Below are positions 14,001 through 27,075 of a DNA stretch of 64,000 nt, one piece after another. The stretch comes from Pristionchus mayeri (lineage: Eukaryota; Nematoda; Chromadorea; Rhabditida; Neodiplogasteridae). Position numbers and translations under genes: made by a program. Within the stretch, counting starts at the first letter, position 1, and the number at the start of each line of letters is the position of its first letter. The stretch is taken from the NCBI GenBank assembly GCA_036245805.1, contig BTRK01000004.1, forward strand, positions 30,117,541 to 30,181,540, given 5' to 3'. The notes under the pieces are model-generated. The model saw only the letters and a list, made by a program, of their open reading frames with translations. It searched no databases and was not told the DNA's origin.

Positions 14001-17000
14001 CCTCGGGTTTTGTAGCTGCAAGAATAGCTATACGTGCAATTAATTTACATAGATTTTTGCCTTCAAAATTTCGGTAATTTTTGTACAAGATCTCTGAAAT
14101 ATCGGATTTCTAGATTATGCTATGCCTGCATGGAATCTTTCATGTTGTTTGAATCTGTTCCGTAAGAATAGTCTTGCGAGCAAAATAGCGGACAACTACC
14201 CCCCCCCCTCCCTCCCCCTCCTCTTTTCTGCTCGTTGTCACGCAGGAACGCACCTCTCATCTGAAGTAGTCTCTGGGCTTCAATCCTCCTCCTCCTCCTT
14301 TCTTTTTTGTTCAGTCCCCCTGAGAGCGAGTCTTCGGTTGGCGGAAAATATTAGCGTGCCGAATGTGATGGACAAGGGGGATTTCCAGTTGCGTTGTCCA
14401 ACTCTTGCTCTATCTCTCTCTCCATTCCATTCCCTGCCTTATCTAATGGGGCAGCATGCAGTGTGCTATTCTGGATGGCGCGTGACCTTTCGGAGGCTTT
14501 TCTCAGAATTTATCGCCTGGCGGCACGCTCTGCTCTTTTCGCGTTCTCGCCGATAGAGAGTTCAAAGCCTCTGGCTGATTCTCACGCTCCCGCACTTCTC
14601 GTCACTCCCATTCCTCAATGCCCTCTGTCCCATAACGGCAGCCATTTCCATACCCCTTACCCGTCTCAAGACCCTCTTCTCCCTATCCCTCCACAGTATC
14701 TTACCCACCCTATTCCCTCGCCTGCCTTGAATGTGGAAGAGGGCGGACAGGAAAGAAATCTAGCCCAGGACGGAGCTCAGATACTTTCTTTCTGGTCGCA
14801 GACGTCTTTTCTGTTCCTCCCGCCTGGTCGTCTCCCCTCTTAGAGGAGATCTTCCTCCTCGAATGTTGACATGTACGAAGGAAGCGACAGAGTGAGCGAC
14901 AAGCACTCAATTGCACTTCTCCCTTCGTGTCTCCATCCACGTTACGTCATTACTAGGTAATTGCATCTGGGTCGTGGAGGAGGAAGGAGGAAGAGAGGCG
15001 AGTGATTAGACACGGTAGCATTTCTCCGTAGGCGATGTATCACGGGGATTACGCTGCAGCCAGCAATTAGTCGTGCCTCTCGGGACGTCGTTTGCAGTCA
15101 TAATTCCCTGTGTGGGCTTTTGAGATGATGGAAAGCTTTTACAATATTTTCGAAAACCTCTTCTAATCCAGCTCATCTAGCGATTTTACGGCCCCAGCAA
15201 TCATGTGAGATTGCTTGCTCTCTCTCTCTCTCTCTCACGCGGAACTGTATGCACCCCACTTGGTTAGTGAATATTCCATTTTTCAACTAACCAACGCGAA
15301 TTCCTTTCTTCTCTTGCTGCATAACTCTTTGTTTTCGTCAATGCTACAGCAGTTTGGAGTGGAGCGAAATGGAGATACTATTGTATGGTTTGTAGGATAC
15401 GGAAAGATTGAAAAGGGTTGTTTATTATAATTGTCCACCCAACACGTCTATCATTACCTTCAGTGCCTCCCTTCTTCTCAAATGGTTCTGTATCCGTCAA
15501 TGAGGTGGTTGTATGCATTTTCCTCGAAGCTCATATCTTTCTCCGGAAAACCAGCCCATCCCTTTTGTTTACAAGCAAAAGTGCCTGAGACTTTACCTTC
15601 ACATTCGCTTCTTCCTCTGGAATCGCAAATTATTGCTCGAATCGGAAATAGGAGGAGACGAAGGAGAGGAGGATGGGAGTGAATTATTCCATCCCTTGAA
15701 TCCCGTGAGTAGCTCAGTTGACGATGTTTCGGAATTGGAGAGAGATCTATCCTACAGCTGGACGACTAGCGTGTCATACTTGAATTATTGCTTATTTTGC
15801 ACGATTACGGGTTTGTCACGCACATGAAAGCATGTTGTTTATACTTTAGAGCAACGAACTATTCGCTGGCTTTTGTTTAGTATGAAACTTCAATTTCTTT
15901 TGCGCTCCGATGCGTGATAGACATGTCGTCCCCAGAGGGAATGCATCGGAGAGGATTACTGCCCTTCCCTTTCGTCTATATTGTCGCTGTCTACTCGCAT
16001 CAGCACGAAAATGAATTCTTGAGTGGGAGACGGACGGAATTCGTGATTTGTTAGATTCGCTTGAGATGGAGACGCTGCCTCTCCTCTATTCTTGTTTTCA
16101 TCAGCTCATTTCGGTGTCGTTTGTTGCGACAGAAGCTTCCGTAGTCGTTGTATTTCAGCATAAAGCGGAGCTTTCTTTCCGTCGTAAGTTAGAGTTCCTC
16201 TCGCTTGTTCTCTGTCCACATGGGAATGCATGCTCATTACTGTCTCTTCCACTACGAAAAGCAAGCGTCGTTCCATTAGTCTGCACGGATGCATCGATAG
16301 GGATTAGGGGAGATATTTACACCACTAGGGTGGCACTGACTGTGACTATCAGTGGAAGGCACGTCGTTAATGGCAATTTCTCGCTATGGAAGTTTTGAGA
16401 GAGGCGGAGATTCGGAGAAAGAAAGAGTCCGGAAGAAGGAACGGCGGAATGAAATACTTTGTTTTTCTGTACTACGGCTTACGACTCTTGGGTTCATTCT
16501 CGTCCTCCCGGCTTATTGTCAGCACACCAATGTTCTATGGTAAATGCTGATGACGGATGATTTCCTCGACGGCTACTGTATCGTGAAGGATTTCATCAAA
16601 ATTTGTGTTATTGATGTTTGTTATGAGCGTTTGACTTCAACCCCATTGAAATCTGAGCGCATTCCGAGCTCTGGGTAATGGCGAGTATGAATTTCACACT
16701 CGCGATCCTGTTTTGTGTTCCTAGAAATCGTCGTATTACGAAAGGGAAGAATCGTGTAGTACATTCCGTGCCGAAGCAAAACTTCCTGGTTCCCTAGTAC
16801 TTCGCTGCTCTGTTCCGCCTTCAATTACTATAATTTAGAATCGTAATGTTAGTTCTTTCTTCGAATCGAATAACAGTGAATCGCCATTAGCAAATATGCA
16901 TTTCATGTGAACAAATCGACCTCAATTCCAGGCTTTTCTAAATCCCCTCTATTTATTGAGTTTTTTCAAGGACTGGTACCATACACAATGAATCATCCGT

Positions 17001-20000
17001 GATCCTTCCTTTATTGCTTCCTTTTTACGTGCCCAATATCTAAAAGTGACATCGGTAAAGAGCGCGGAAGCGAGAAAGTTATCAATAATGCACGTTGTTG
17101 GCTTCTATTGTCCTCTGGTTCGATAATTCCGAGGATCTTTCCTTCGCCTTCTCCTTTTGTCCTACCTGATCATAGACCAGGCGTTTACCGAGTGAAAATA
17201 GTTCTTGGGATATTTCCATCGTTCTCGTATTGTACTCACTGGTCTCATAATGTTCACTCAATCCGTTGGGAACAATCTGTCCCTATTTATACTGGAAAGG
17301 GTATATCTATCGAATATGATTGATAATTGTTTCGGTAGTGCATGTTTAGCCTATGCTTGGCAGGTATTGACTGATATTGTATTTTATGGACGCTGAAGGA
17401 AGCGTTGAACAAATTGTTGACTTTTTTTAATAGTTCAGTGAAGTCACTGACCACCTCCTTCCCGGTGTATCTTGAATGTTCTTAGAAGACGAAAATAGGC
17501 TGCAGATCAAATAGCCCGACTGGATGCTCGGAATCGTCACTAGTTTCATTTGACATTGCCTCCTTTCCCTTCCTTCCCTCTCCCCTCTTCCTCGTCTTCC
17601 AATTCCTCCCTCACAATGCCGTCGCCTCGTTTCGCTCGATCGGTGCGAAGTTTGCGTCTAATTTCCCTCTTCTGCCGTTATTTTCTCGACTTTTGCTGCT
17701 CGTATCCTGTTGACAGAAGCACCTCGTTCTTCCCTCCCTCAGCGATTTACGCAGATTCCGATGAACGACGTGCAGGGTGGCATTAGCATGTGACTGTGGC
17801 CGATTCACTGACGTGCGAGGTGTTTGGTCGGTGATTGCTGGTTACAACGAAGGGAGAAAGAAAATCAACGATTTTGTCGAGAGGATGGAATCACTCATAG
17901 TGGTTGTTAATCAAAAAAAGCTTGTATCACATTTTATTGTAGGCGAGTTAGTGATGAGAAAATAGATTTACTAAATTAGCAACATACTTTTCGTGTATCA
18001 GTACAAAGTGATTCTGATTCCTCTCGTATTCTGTAGTGTCGTGTGTCACCGCAGCATGGTTGCTAAAATAGGCAGTGTGTTCAAGACTCTGAGAGTGGGG
18101 AGAAGAAAGCGTAATCTCATCACGCATCGCGTTCTTTGTAGCGCAGTCTTTGGGCGTGTAGTGGTGGAGGATTCGAGAGGCGGCGGGATGCTATTCTTAC
18201 TTTGCATTGTCTAGCCGCTGCATCTTTGTCGCGCATCTCACATGCTCGAATTCTTGCTGATGCAGCTACTCGATTCAATCGTGCTTCCTCTTTCTAAATA
18301 TACAATTGTTTTGCTGCATCCCCCGATCGAGAGTAGAATTTTTTCCATCATGCGAGTTTGCCTCAATTTCCTCTCGATTTCCCGCGCCATCGAACGCGGC
18401 AAAACAACGTGGAGGAGAATACACATCGAAGTTGGGGGAGGAGGAGGAGAAACTCGTGGACTCGAATTGAAGCCTCGAGATTCGATTACTAGATACCGGC
18501 CAATCTGCTCTTGTCTCCCGTCACTCGCACGTCTCCTCCTTTGTTCTCAGATTGCCCCCAAACAACCTCGGAATCCGCCCGGAATAGCAGTAATTGCCCT
18601 GTGTTTCATTCAGTGGCGGGCTATTATTTTTTCTGAGTCCCTCTCCGTCTCGGCCCCCATGGGCAGTGTGTCTCTCGCAGACCTCTCCCGTCTTCCGCCC
18701 CCAGTCTCCACTATCGGGAGCTCCTTAGGGAGCCTCCCCCTCACCCTCTCCGCCCTTTCCGAGAAATGAAACTTTATCGGCATGACACGCGTGATTTATG
18801 CACTAAGCGCCCGTCTTTGAGACGCTCGCGTGTCGAGTTTGGAATGGGAGTGTTCTCTGATGGGAGAGAGAAAGAGCTCACTGTAGGGTGAAATGCGAGA
18901 GGACCGAATCCAGGCACGCTATCTTCTTTGTTCTCTTCTTTCCTTGTGCCTACTCACATTATGCTCGGGATTGGCTTTGTGCTTTGAGTGGGTCAGAAGG
19001 GAGCTATTCCATTAGGACAACGCGTGCGTGTGAATAGAGGACCACTAATAGATTAGGCATGCCCCGGTGGTTGAATGAGACCTTTGGAAGTGCTTTCCCC
19101 TTTTCTTGGCTGCGTCGCACCCAAAATAACACGCGCAAAACCTTTCAACGACTTGTTAGCGCGTTTGTTTTCTCGCATTTTCGCGTGTTCCATTCGATTA
19201 GTCTGCGAGATTTTGACGCTCTTGCGTTCCCTCCGATGACGTGGCAATTAGCATAAATAGCTTAATTACTTAATTGTAGGCACTTGGCGGATCCTCGTCT
19301 GCTGCTCTCTGCCTCTCACGACGGCAGCATGCTCATATCGAACCCCGAGAGCGGCGAGATCCTCGGACGGGTCGGAGTCAAGAGGGACTGGGTCAGGAGA
19401 GTGCGGTGAGTGGGGGATCCAAGGGTTACGGCAGTAAAGGTTTTTGGGATAACGGTAGTGGTACGTGGATACTGCGGTATTGAAAATCGATCGCTTCCAG
19501 ATGGTGTCCGGGCAAGCCCGAGCTGGTGGCGATCCAGTATTTCCAATCGGCCGTCCAGATCTCATCCCTGCAGTCGATGGGAACGAATGAGGTACCGTAG
19601 AGGTTACTGTTATATTCGTTGTGGATACTCACTCGACATGTATGCGGAACTAATGTAGAATTAGCGCGTTACGATATATTTTTGTACACTGAAAATGCGA
19701 CATGAATGTAATGATAATGGGATGGTGATGCTCAAATGTGATTAGGGATTTAGAGAATTTCGTAATATTTTAGATATATCGTGGGATATGTTAATGTATT
19801 CCTTCTCAGGATTCGTCCTCCGACTCGACGACCTCTCCCTCCTCGCCTACTGTAACCAGTCAATTCTCGCCCACCTCGACTACCGTACCCTCGTCGCCAT
19901 CGATCCAGGAGGAGGCGACCAATCTTCCCGTCGAGTGCACCATCGTGCCCGAATGGTGCTCCGCAGGTACTGTAGATGCCTATATTACACACTGACTACT

Positions 20001-23000
20001 GCACGAGAAATTTACGTTTTTGTATTGAATATTTTTTCGGGCGTAATGACCTACGTAATCATCTTTGATATTGGGTTGAATTCTATCTTTATTTTTTCTC
20101 AGGACCGTGCGGTGTCTCTTTTGGTATGGGTGGTCGTCACGCGGTGCACTCGAGGGTGCGCGACCCTGTCACTGGCAAGTACACCTACAGCGTCGAGATA
20201 CGGAGGGTGAGCAGTGCTTGCAACATTGATAGAAGCATACGACGAATTGTATCGCAAAACATGATGAGATATATGATAGGTAAAATCTTGAAGTTGATTG
20301 CAAGTATTTCAACGGGGTGGCTTGGATAAGTTTTTTCTGAACTACATATAGACTTTCTTTTAAATATTAAAATTGCAGACGGAGGCTTCGTCTGCCTCGT
20401 ACGAGTCTGCGATGGCACTGCAGAATGCAGTCGATGGGGCAGCCATTGGGAGCTACTGCGAGGAGAAGGTGAGAGGGATGATGGACGAGAGTCTCTTTGG
20501 AATTGATGATAGTAGCAAAAATGCACCCAGCCCTAGCATAATAGTCCATTACGTGCAGGCTCTCTCTGCCACCTCGGAGGGCGCTCAGCTGCTGTGGACT
20601 TTCCTCTCCGCCGCCGTCGCAGGCCAGGGCAGGAACGAGAGCGTGCGCATATTAGGATTCTGTGAGTGATTGATCTTTGATCTCTGGGTAATTGAGGGAG
20701 CGTTGGGTGAATGGGGGCTTCTTTTCGACGAAAGGAATGAAATTATCACTGATAATGCCTCACTTTGTGAGTAGAGATGCTGGAACGGGAGATTTGCCCG
20801 GAAATGGTATAGATCTTTTTTTATGTAACCTGACTGTTTCCCCTTTGTAGCCAAGCCCTCCCAGTCTTTCACCACCACTACTACTGACACCACCACGACA
20901 GCGACGACGACTGAACAGACGAGGACGTCGGCCTCGAGTCAGTCACAGGCAGTCAATGGAATCGTGAGTGGATGCATGTTCATTCTGTATTATTCGCCCA
21001 GTCACATGCAGCCGATGAAATTTAGTGTTAGGGAAATGACGCTCGAATTAAGTTTCATATTTTTCGTTGATTTCAGTCGATAATCGAGATGGGGAACGAT
21101 TCACTATCAATTTCATACTTAAAATTTTTGTTGGGTGAACCTGTGCCAGTATCGAGTAGAAAAACTTACTGTTCAAACAAAATAAAATATTCATATTTAG
21201 TTTAGAGAAGGCTAACACATATCAGGTGAACGGGATGGCCTCGCTCACGAGTCGCGATGATGATGAGGAGGAGGAGGATCTGCTGTCGAGGGTGGAGGGA
21301 CTGCCAGGCATCGATTACCGAGGAATGGGTACGGTGGATTTGGCTGATTTTTTCTGATTTTGTTATGGTATTTGTAAAGAAGAAATTGTCTTTTGAAAAA
21401 ATCTTCATACTTTGGGAGCTATCCAAAACCTGAATTGTTTTTTTCAATCGCGTTTGTTAGGAACATCATTTTTCGAAAGTTGCTATAATTTTAACCACTA
21501 TATTTCGTTACGATTACAGAAAATTAACTTATCAATTGTTTTCGAATTTCTGAAGCAGCGAATTCAAAATCAATTTTGCAGATCCTGCCGGGTGGTCTCT
21601 GTTGGACGCGCTGATCGCGGGCGATCTGGATACGGTAGTCGATCGATTGATCGAGGCTGGAGACGTCGCCACCGCCCTTCTTGTGGCAAGAGACGACGAG
21701 AAACTGATGAGGAGAGCAGTGAAGGCACATGTGCAGAGTGAGTTGATACCGTATAAATATAAAATGTATCAAACGGATTCGGTAGAGTACGATGAAAATG
21801 TGGACAGTAATCGAAATTATTTTGAGATTTGTTCGGGGTTTGTTGAATTCATAATTGCAAGTCAATTGCTGAATCAATAAATAAGTCAATCTTTCTCAGG
21901 ATCCACCCTCTCTCCCATCTCCCGTCTGCTCTCTTTCGTCTCCGCTCGCCATTTCGCGCCTGTGATAGAAGGATTCCCATCCGAGGAGTGGAGGAGGTGA
22001 GAACAAATTGTTAGAGCAGTATTGTTATGCTATTCTGTCAAAATATGTTACCTTCGCATTAACGAAAATGATTGGATGTTTAGCTATCAAATGGTCGTTG
22101 CAGACTGATGGGCATCGTGCTGCGGGCTGATCCGAATGCATCGGAGAGAATGAAGGAGATCACGGGCAAACTGGCCAATGGTGAGTGCAGAGGAGGGAGA
22201 TTATATATTATCAGGTTGAATAGCTTTCCATGCAATTGCAATGCAATATCTTATCACACGTTTTACGAGTCAGTGGATGAGTGCGGGAACATTTTAAAAA
22301 ATGTTGTTCCAAATCTAGCTCACATTTCACTGAGAGGATACCCTACAGTAGCGAGCAAAACTCTATCACCTTTGAGTTTTTCAAACATAACTCCCCTCAA
22401 TCTTAATCAATCTTCACAAATTTTCGGATCCACTAATATTCTATGATTACCAATCGATTCATCTATCCGATAAATATCTCGCGATAGTGTACGGTAGGTC
22501 ACTGAGAAATCGATATTTCGCACAAAATCGTATTTTTCGGCAAAATGTGTGCCAAAAATGGAGAAATAGTGTTATCCAGATATAAATCAGCAGGGTAGAA
22601 AGTGCATCTTTCGGACTTTCGAATGCCACTTTTGAATTAATTGAGAATCGATTTTTTAGCGCAGGTAGATTAATTCTTACTACAGTACTTTTTAGTACAT
22701 TTATGGCTCTAACTTTAATTCTAAAGAAGCAATTGAGCTCAAATTGATAGGGTAAGATACGCTGGTGGTGCCTATTCACATTTACAAGTTTGGGGTTGAC
22801 TTGATTAAGATTTAGGGAAGTTCCGTTTGAAAACTTAAAGGTGATAGAGATTTGCTCGCTACTGTAGTAGCAATATTTCGGAAAATACAGGTCTTTGGTC
22901 CCAGAGCCGTCAATCAGGAAATATCCGGTTCTGCTCCCGGCTAAGCTGTATTTCAGCTCCCAGATGAGCTAGAAAGCTGGCATTGGGCTTAAAATGTGCG

Positions 23001-26000
23001 GAAAATTATTTCCAGAAACTTTTATGTTGACCACTTGTTTGCTTGAGTACAATTTCAGATGCTAGCTGCGGAAAACCGTATTTTAGATCAATTTAAAAAT
23101 GTTTTCACCACATTACTGAAAGATACTACAGATTTTTCTTAATGATTACAGTAGTAGAAGCCAATGTCCATCCAAGAAAAATACGGTTGCAGCAATCATC
23201 CTACACCCTTGTGTTGAAATTTTTGATCAAATGTGAGATTGTGTGGAACCTCAACGTTATTTTCATTAAATTGACTTCCGAACTTAATCCTAAATAATGC
23301 AGATTGTATTTTTAGAAGTAGTGAGTCAATGCAAGTGAGATAGCGTTGAAAAACTAGGGTACCCTCTCAGTAAAGTGTGAGCTAGATCTGGAACAACATT
23401 TTCTAAATGTTCCCAGGGACGTCGCTTTTCATCCACTGACTCGTGATACTCGTGTTATATTTACTTCTATCTCCATTACCACATCCACTTGCTCCCACTG
23501 CAGCCTCTCTCTCCTCTTCTCCCCTCGAAGCAGCCCACTGTGCTGCCATCCCGGCTGTCATCGCAGGAGACGTCGAGATGCTGCTGGCGGCCAACAAGGC
23601 ACTGCCCACCGGTGAGAAGCGTTTGATTAAGGGATTAGAGAATCACCATATATTAGTTGCCGAATGCTGACGATATTTGGTACATCGGTTTTAAAATATT
23701 ATCCTTATATACTCAACTGGATGCATTGCAGAGGAGCGACTGCAGCAGGCGATCGCACTCAAGTGGTCTCGCACCGCCCAGGCCAAGCGAGCATACGGTA
23801 CGGAGAAGAAGGAAGGTACGGTAGCAAATCGATTACAAAATCTTGGCTAGAACTAGTGTATCACTGTCCTTTTCTGATTTTTCTCTGCTATGACTATTGG
23901 TGTCCATCTGAATCGTTGTTTCTTTCCCTACCTTATCCTTGCAGAGTGTGCAGAGTGGGAGTCTGTGCTGGAGGCGCATTGTCGTGCGCTCGTCGCCGAG
24001 GGTCTGCTGGACCACGCGTGGCGTCTGGTCGCCGACGCTTCTCCAAGGAGTACGGTAAGTGCACAATCGGTGTCGATCGATGACTGACTATTCTTTCTTT
24101 GCAGTCACTGGCGGAGCTTCGCTATTCGCTGTGGGAGGCGTGCGGTGGTCGGTCGCGTACTCAGAGAGATGCTCCGCCCAATCCGCACGCGGCCGAGACT
24201 GCAGCCTATGCAGCAGCACTGAGGGGCAGTGGAGCTGCAGCAGCAGCTGCCGCCGCGCGACGCGCCCTCCCTGCGTACGGAAGCGCGCCTGCAGCAGGCG
24301 GATGGCCGCCCGCATCCGTCCCTCCGCCTCCCGCCTACGGCGCGCCACTGACGCCCTATGGCGGAGGCGCGGCGATGCCTCCTCCCCCGATTGGCGGCCC
24401 TCCCTCCTACCAGCATCAGCAACCAGCGCCCATGCACTACTCTTCGATGGCCCCGCCCCCTCCACTCGGTCCTCCCTCTTCTGCTGGTCCCTACGGTGGA
24501 ATGCCATCGATGATGACTCCGCCCCCTCATCCGATGACCCCCATGGCACAACCCGCCCCCATCCAGCCGTACCAACCGCCCATCGCCGCAGCACCCATCA
24601 CTGGTGAGAATAGGGTTGCAGGGGTGATGTGTAAATGGGCGAATTCTATTTTTGTTCAGTCATGTGGGTATATTGTTCTGAACTCATTCAGTGAACAAGA
24701 GTTACCGTTTACACACACCAATCGATAGTTTCACAAAATCGTTATCATATGCTTCTACCGTACCCCTTGAAGAGCGTGCCTCCACTCCGGTCACTCGTGC
24801 ACCCGTGGCTCCCGGCTGGAATGATCCCCCGCCGATGCCAGTGAAGAAGGCCGAGCCAGCCAGACCACCCAGTGTCATGCAGGTACGGTAGGTTGGGAAG
24901 GGAGTAGTGTAGGTATATTGATCGATGGTGTCTTTTGATGTGATTAGTTTTGAATCGACACTTCACTGTGAAACAGACAGAACTTTGCGAGCTACATAAT
25001 TCTCGCGAAATGTGACGATTGAGGGAAGGCAAGTAAGTGTATTTCATCATTTATCGTGAAGTGCACACATTGATCGTGTACTCTTTCATTGCAGATCTCG
25101 TGGAATCCCTCTTCGCAGTCTGGCACAGGCACTCCCCCGAGTGCGTACGGAATGGGCTCGTATGGTGCTGCTCCTGGCTCGTACGGTGCTCCTCCCGCTC
25201 CTCTCTCCACCGCTGGCACCGCCCCCTCCCTCCCATCCTCATCCGCCCAGTGCTCGCCCGCTTCTGCAGCTGGTGCACATCCGACTGTCACACCCAAGGT
25301 CAGAAAAGACACAATATTATATGTTTTCCGCTGTGGGGAAACTTGTGAAAATGTATACATGGAATTAGACATACGATACTTTGACGTGGAATAGGCGATA
25401 AAAAAAATTTCGCCGTTATTTTACTCTTCACACCTCTGCTCGTCAGGTTGATCTGAATCCGTCGGACGAGGCTCTCATGGGCAGAATTGAGCAGTTGGGA
25501 GCAGCCGTTGTCGCCAATAATAAAAATCCAGTGAGTGCAGTGATTTGACGAGCGTATTCTCTCCGAATGGACAAATAAATTTGTACCACTATATTCTCAC
25601 CGTAAAAATAAATTCATTTATCGTTTTATAGTTAGGACTTATGACCATCGTGAAGCCCAAGTGTATCCTTCGTTCATTCATTGCTCCTCTTCCTCATCCC
25701 TCTCTCCCTTCAGGCCAGTTCTCGCAAGGCAGACGAGTTGCTGCTTCGGCTGCGTGTCGAGTTGTCGCCCCGATTGGCAGCAGGGAAGCTGTCGCTGCCC
25801 ACCAGAGCCATCCTGGAACAGGTCCTGTAGCTCGCAGCCTATCCATCCAGTCTTTGTCATCTCGAGTTGTCACAGTGTGTTTTACTCATCTTTTTATCTA
25901 AAAATTTTTATACCATCAATCGTACAAATTGTCTGTCTCAATAATTGGCTGGATATGTGGTGTGCGTGCAGCTCAAATATTCAGAGCTAAAATTGTAAAT

Positions 26001-26336
26001 GAATGTCGGATGGCAGGCGGTGGGATGCGCGTACACGGGCGATATGCGGGGAGCGACTGCAGCTGCCAATCATCTCGTGCAGACTGGAGCAGACTTCGTA
26101 GAGGTGAGAGAGGGGGAGAATACCCACTTCACCCAGTGGGATTATTCATACCAGATAGTTGTCGAAACGGCGTTGCATTGAGAGCTTTGTGAAAATGCAA
26201 TAGTTTTTTACCATGTGCGGGCAAGGGATTGCACTAGTCATTGTGGAAGTAAGCCATGATCGATTTGCAGGTCTCTGCCTTCCAGCCTGCACTCAAGTCG
26301 CTCTTCACTCTCTACAACCAGTCATTCGCTCGATAG
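11030..26336 (+). CDS. sec-31: Sec31, outer-coat subunit of COPII vesicles
   Basis: With Sec13, Sec31 forms the outer cage of COPII vesicles that bud from ER exit sites. Exons: 11030-11096, 11210-11280, 11425-11507, 11756-11874, 12231-12309, 12621-12720, 12928-13044, 13370-13482, 13638-13700, 19280-19405, 19501-19591, 19810-19966, 20103-20206, 20379-20468, 20559-20661, 20851-20963, 21226-21328, 21582-21737, 21900-21996, 22104-22180, 23504-23611, 23732-23815, 23945-24054, 24105-24603, 24773-24882, 25095-25298, 25447-25530, 25714-25821, 26017-26103, 26271-26336. The N-terminus is a WD40 propeller (GLLIGGCENGSVVVFDA, WAMSGGGSGQLLLWDL, SSHRCSLWDLR). An alpha-solenoid follows (DALIAGDLDTVVDRLIEAGD), then a Pro/Ala/Gly-rich linker and a helical C-terminal domain ending SLFTLYNQSFAR-stop. 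Phases agree throughout; the acceptor at 24773 is least certain. Confidence 0.92.
13701..19279. other. 5.6-kb intron of sec-31
   Basis: This intron is more than ten times longer than most others in the gene and splits the WD40-coding region. It is rich in pyrimidine tracts (C-run near 14198, CT repeat near 15220-15237). I saw no convincing coding exon, tRNA or inverted repeat. It may hold enhancers or an uncharacterised non-coding transcript, but nothing in the sequence proves this. Confidence 0.6.
22256..23455. mobile_element. Nested foldback (inverted-repeat) element in a sec-31 intron
   Basis: The outer arms, 22256-22344 and 23356-23455, are reverse complements (shared words ACGAGTCAGTGGATGA, ATGTTGTTCCA, GATCTAGCTCACA or close variants). 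Directly inside the left arm a second pair begins: 22343-22415 against about 22790-22867 (CTACAGTAGCGAGCAAA, CTCTATCACCTTT, TCTTAATCAA). The second pair therefore sits inside the first. There is no transposase ORF, so the element is non-autonomous. Confidence 0.75.
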
Positions 26337-27075
26337 ATGAGCGGAATTGATCTACCCCCAATCGATCGATCGATATCCCCATTTTTGCCTGTTCTCAATA
26401 GACTAATCGTTACCCTGCTATATAATATGATAGTATGCAATTTTCACGTAGCTTCAGTCTATCATAGGGGTTACGGTAGTCGCAAAGATCAATCAATAAT
26501 TCGAGCGTTTAAGAGTACCGAAAGGCTGTTGCTATGGAGTGAAATGTTATGAATCTTTCGCGACCGGTTGTTTGTTTCCGAGAACTTTGTATTGTAAATG
26601 TGTATATTTCCTAATAAATGTGATCAAGAGTTTTCTTAAGTTGTGTGTGAATGATAATTCGTTCTTTCCGTATCGAAGCATGAGGTTATCTTATATTAAT
26701 TGGATGAATTCAGCTAATGCCCGCTTGAACTATTCATCCCCTAGGCATCGTCTGCTTGGAGTAATCCCCCAGTGGATGCGCCTGCTCAAATCCCCCTCTT
26801 CCATTACTAAGCGCGTCTGCTCTGGTCTCTCTGCGCTCTACCTTAATCCCTATGCGTCTCTTACGGCTTAGAGTAACGATTGGGAGGAGAGGAGGAGGAG
26901 GGAAGGACAAGGGAGAAGGGTTAAGGGGAAGGAGAGAGGAAAGAGAGGCACTAGGGCACTAAACACGCGCTCATTCCCTACCCACGACGCTAGCAATTGC
27001 GTCCCCTCCTCTTTGTTCCCTCTCTCATGTTGCTTACTATGCGTGTACCACGCGTTGTGGTTATCAGGCGGTATT
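26337..27075. other. Intergenic region between sec-31 and the homeodomain-like gene
   Basis: Should contain the sec-31 3'UTR (AATAAA-type word near 26611) and the promoter of the next gene. A purine-rich run lies near 26880-26945. No gene recognised. Confidence 0.5.

Noticed and set aside
14122..14843. Overlapping plus-strand ORFs of 144-149 codons in the long sec-31 intron
   Set aside because: Ser/Leu/Pro-rich composition follows from CT-rich DNA; no domain, good start context or splice pattern.
24059..24607. Long alternative-frame ORFs on both strands over the Pro-rich sec-31 exon
   Set aside because: They are shadows of a GC-rich, low-complexity exon; the frame in phase with the flanking sec-31 exons is the proline-rich one.
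25822..25830. In-frame stop (GTC CTG TAG) after the exon 25714-25821 of sec-31
   Set aside because: The GTCCTG is better read as a splice donor, since two further in-phase exons carry a Sec31-like helical C-terminus.
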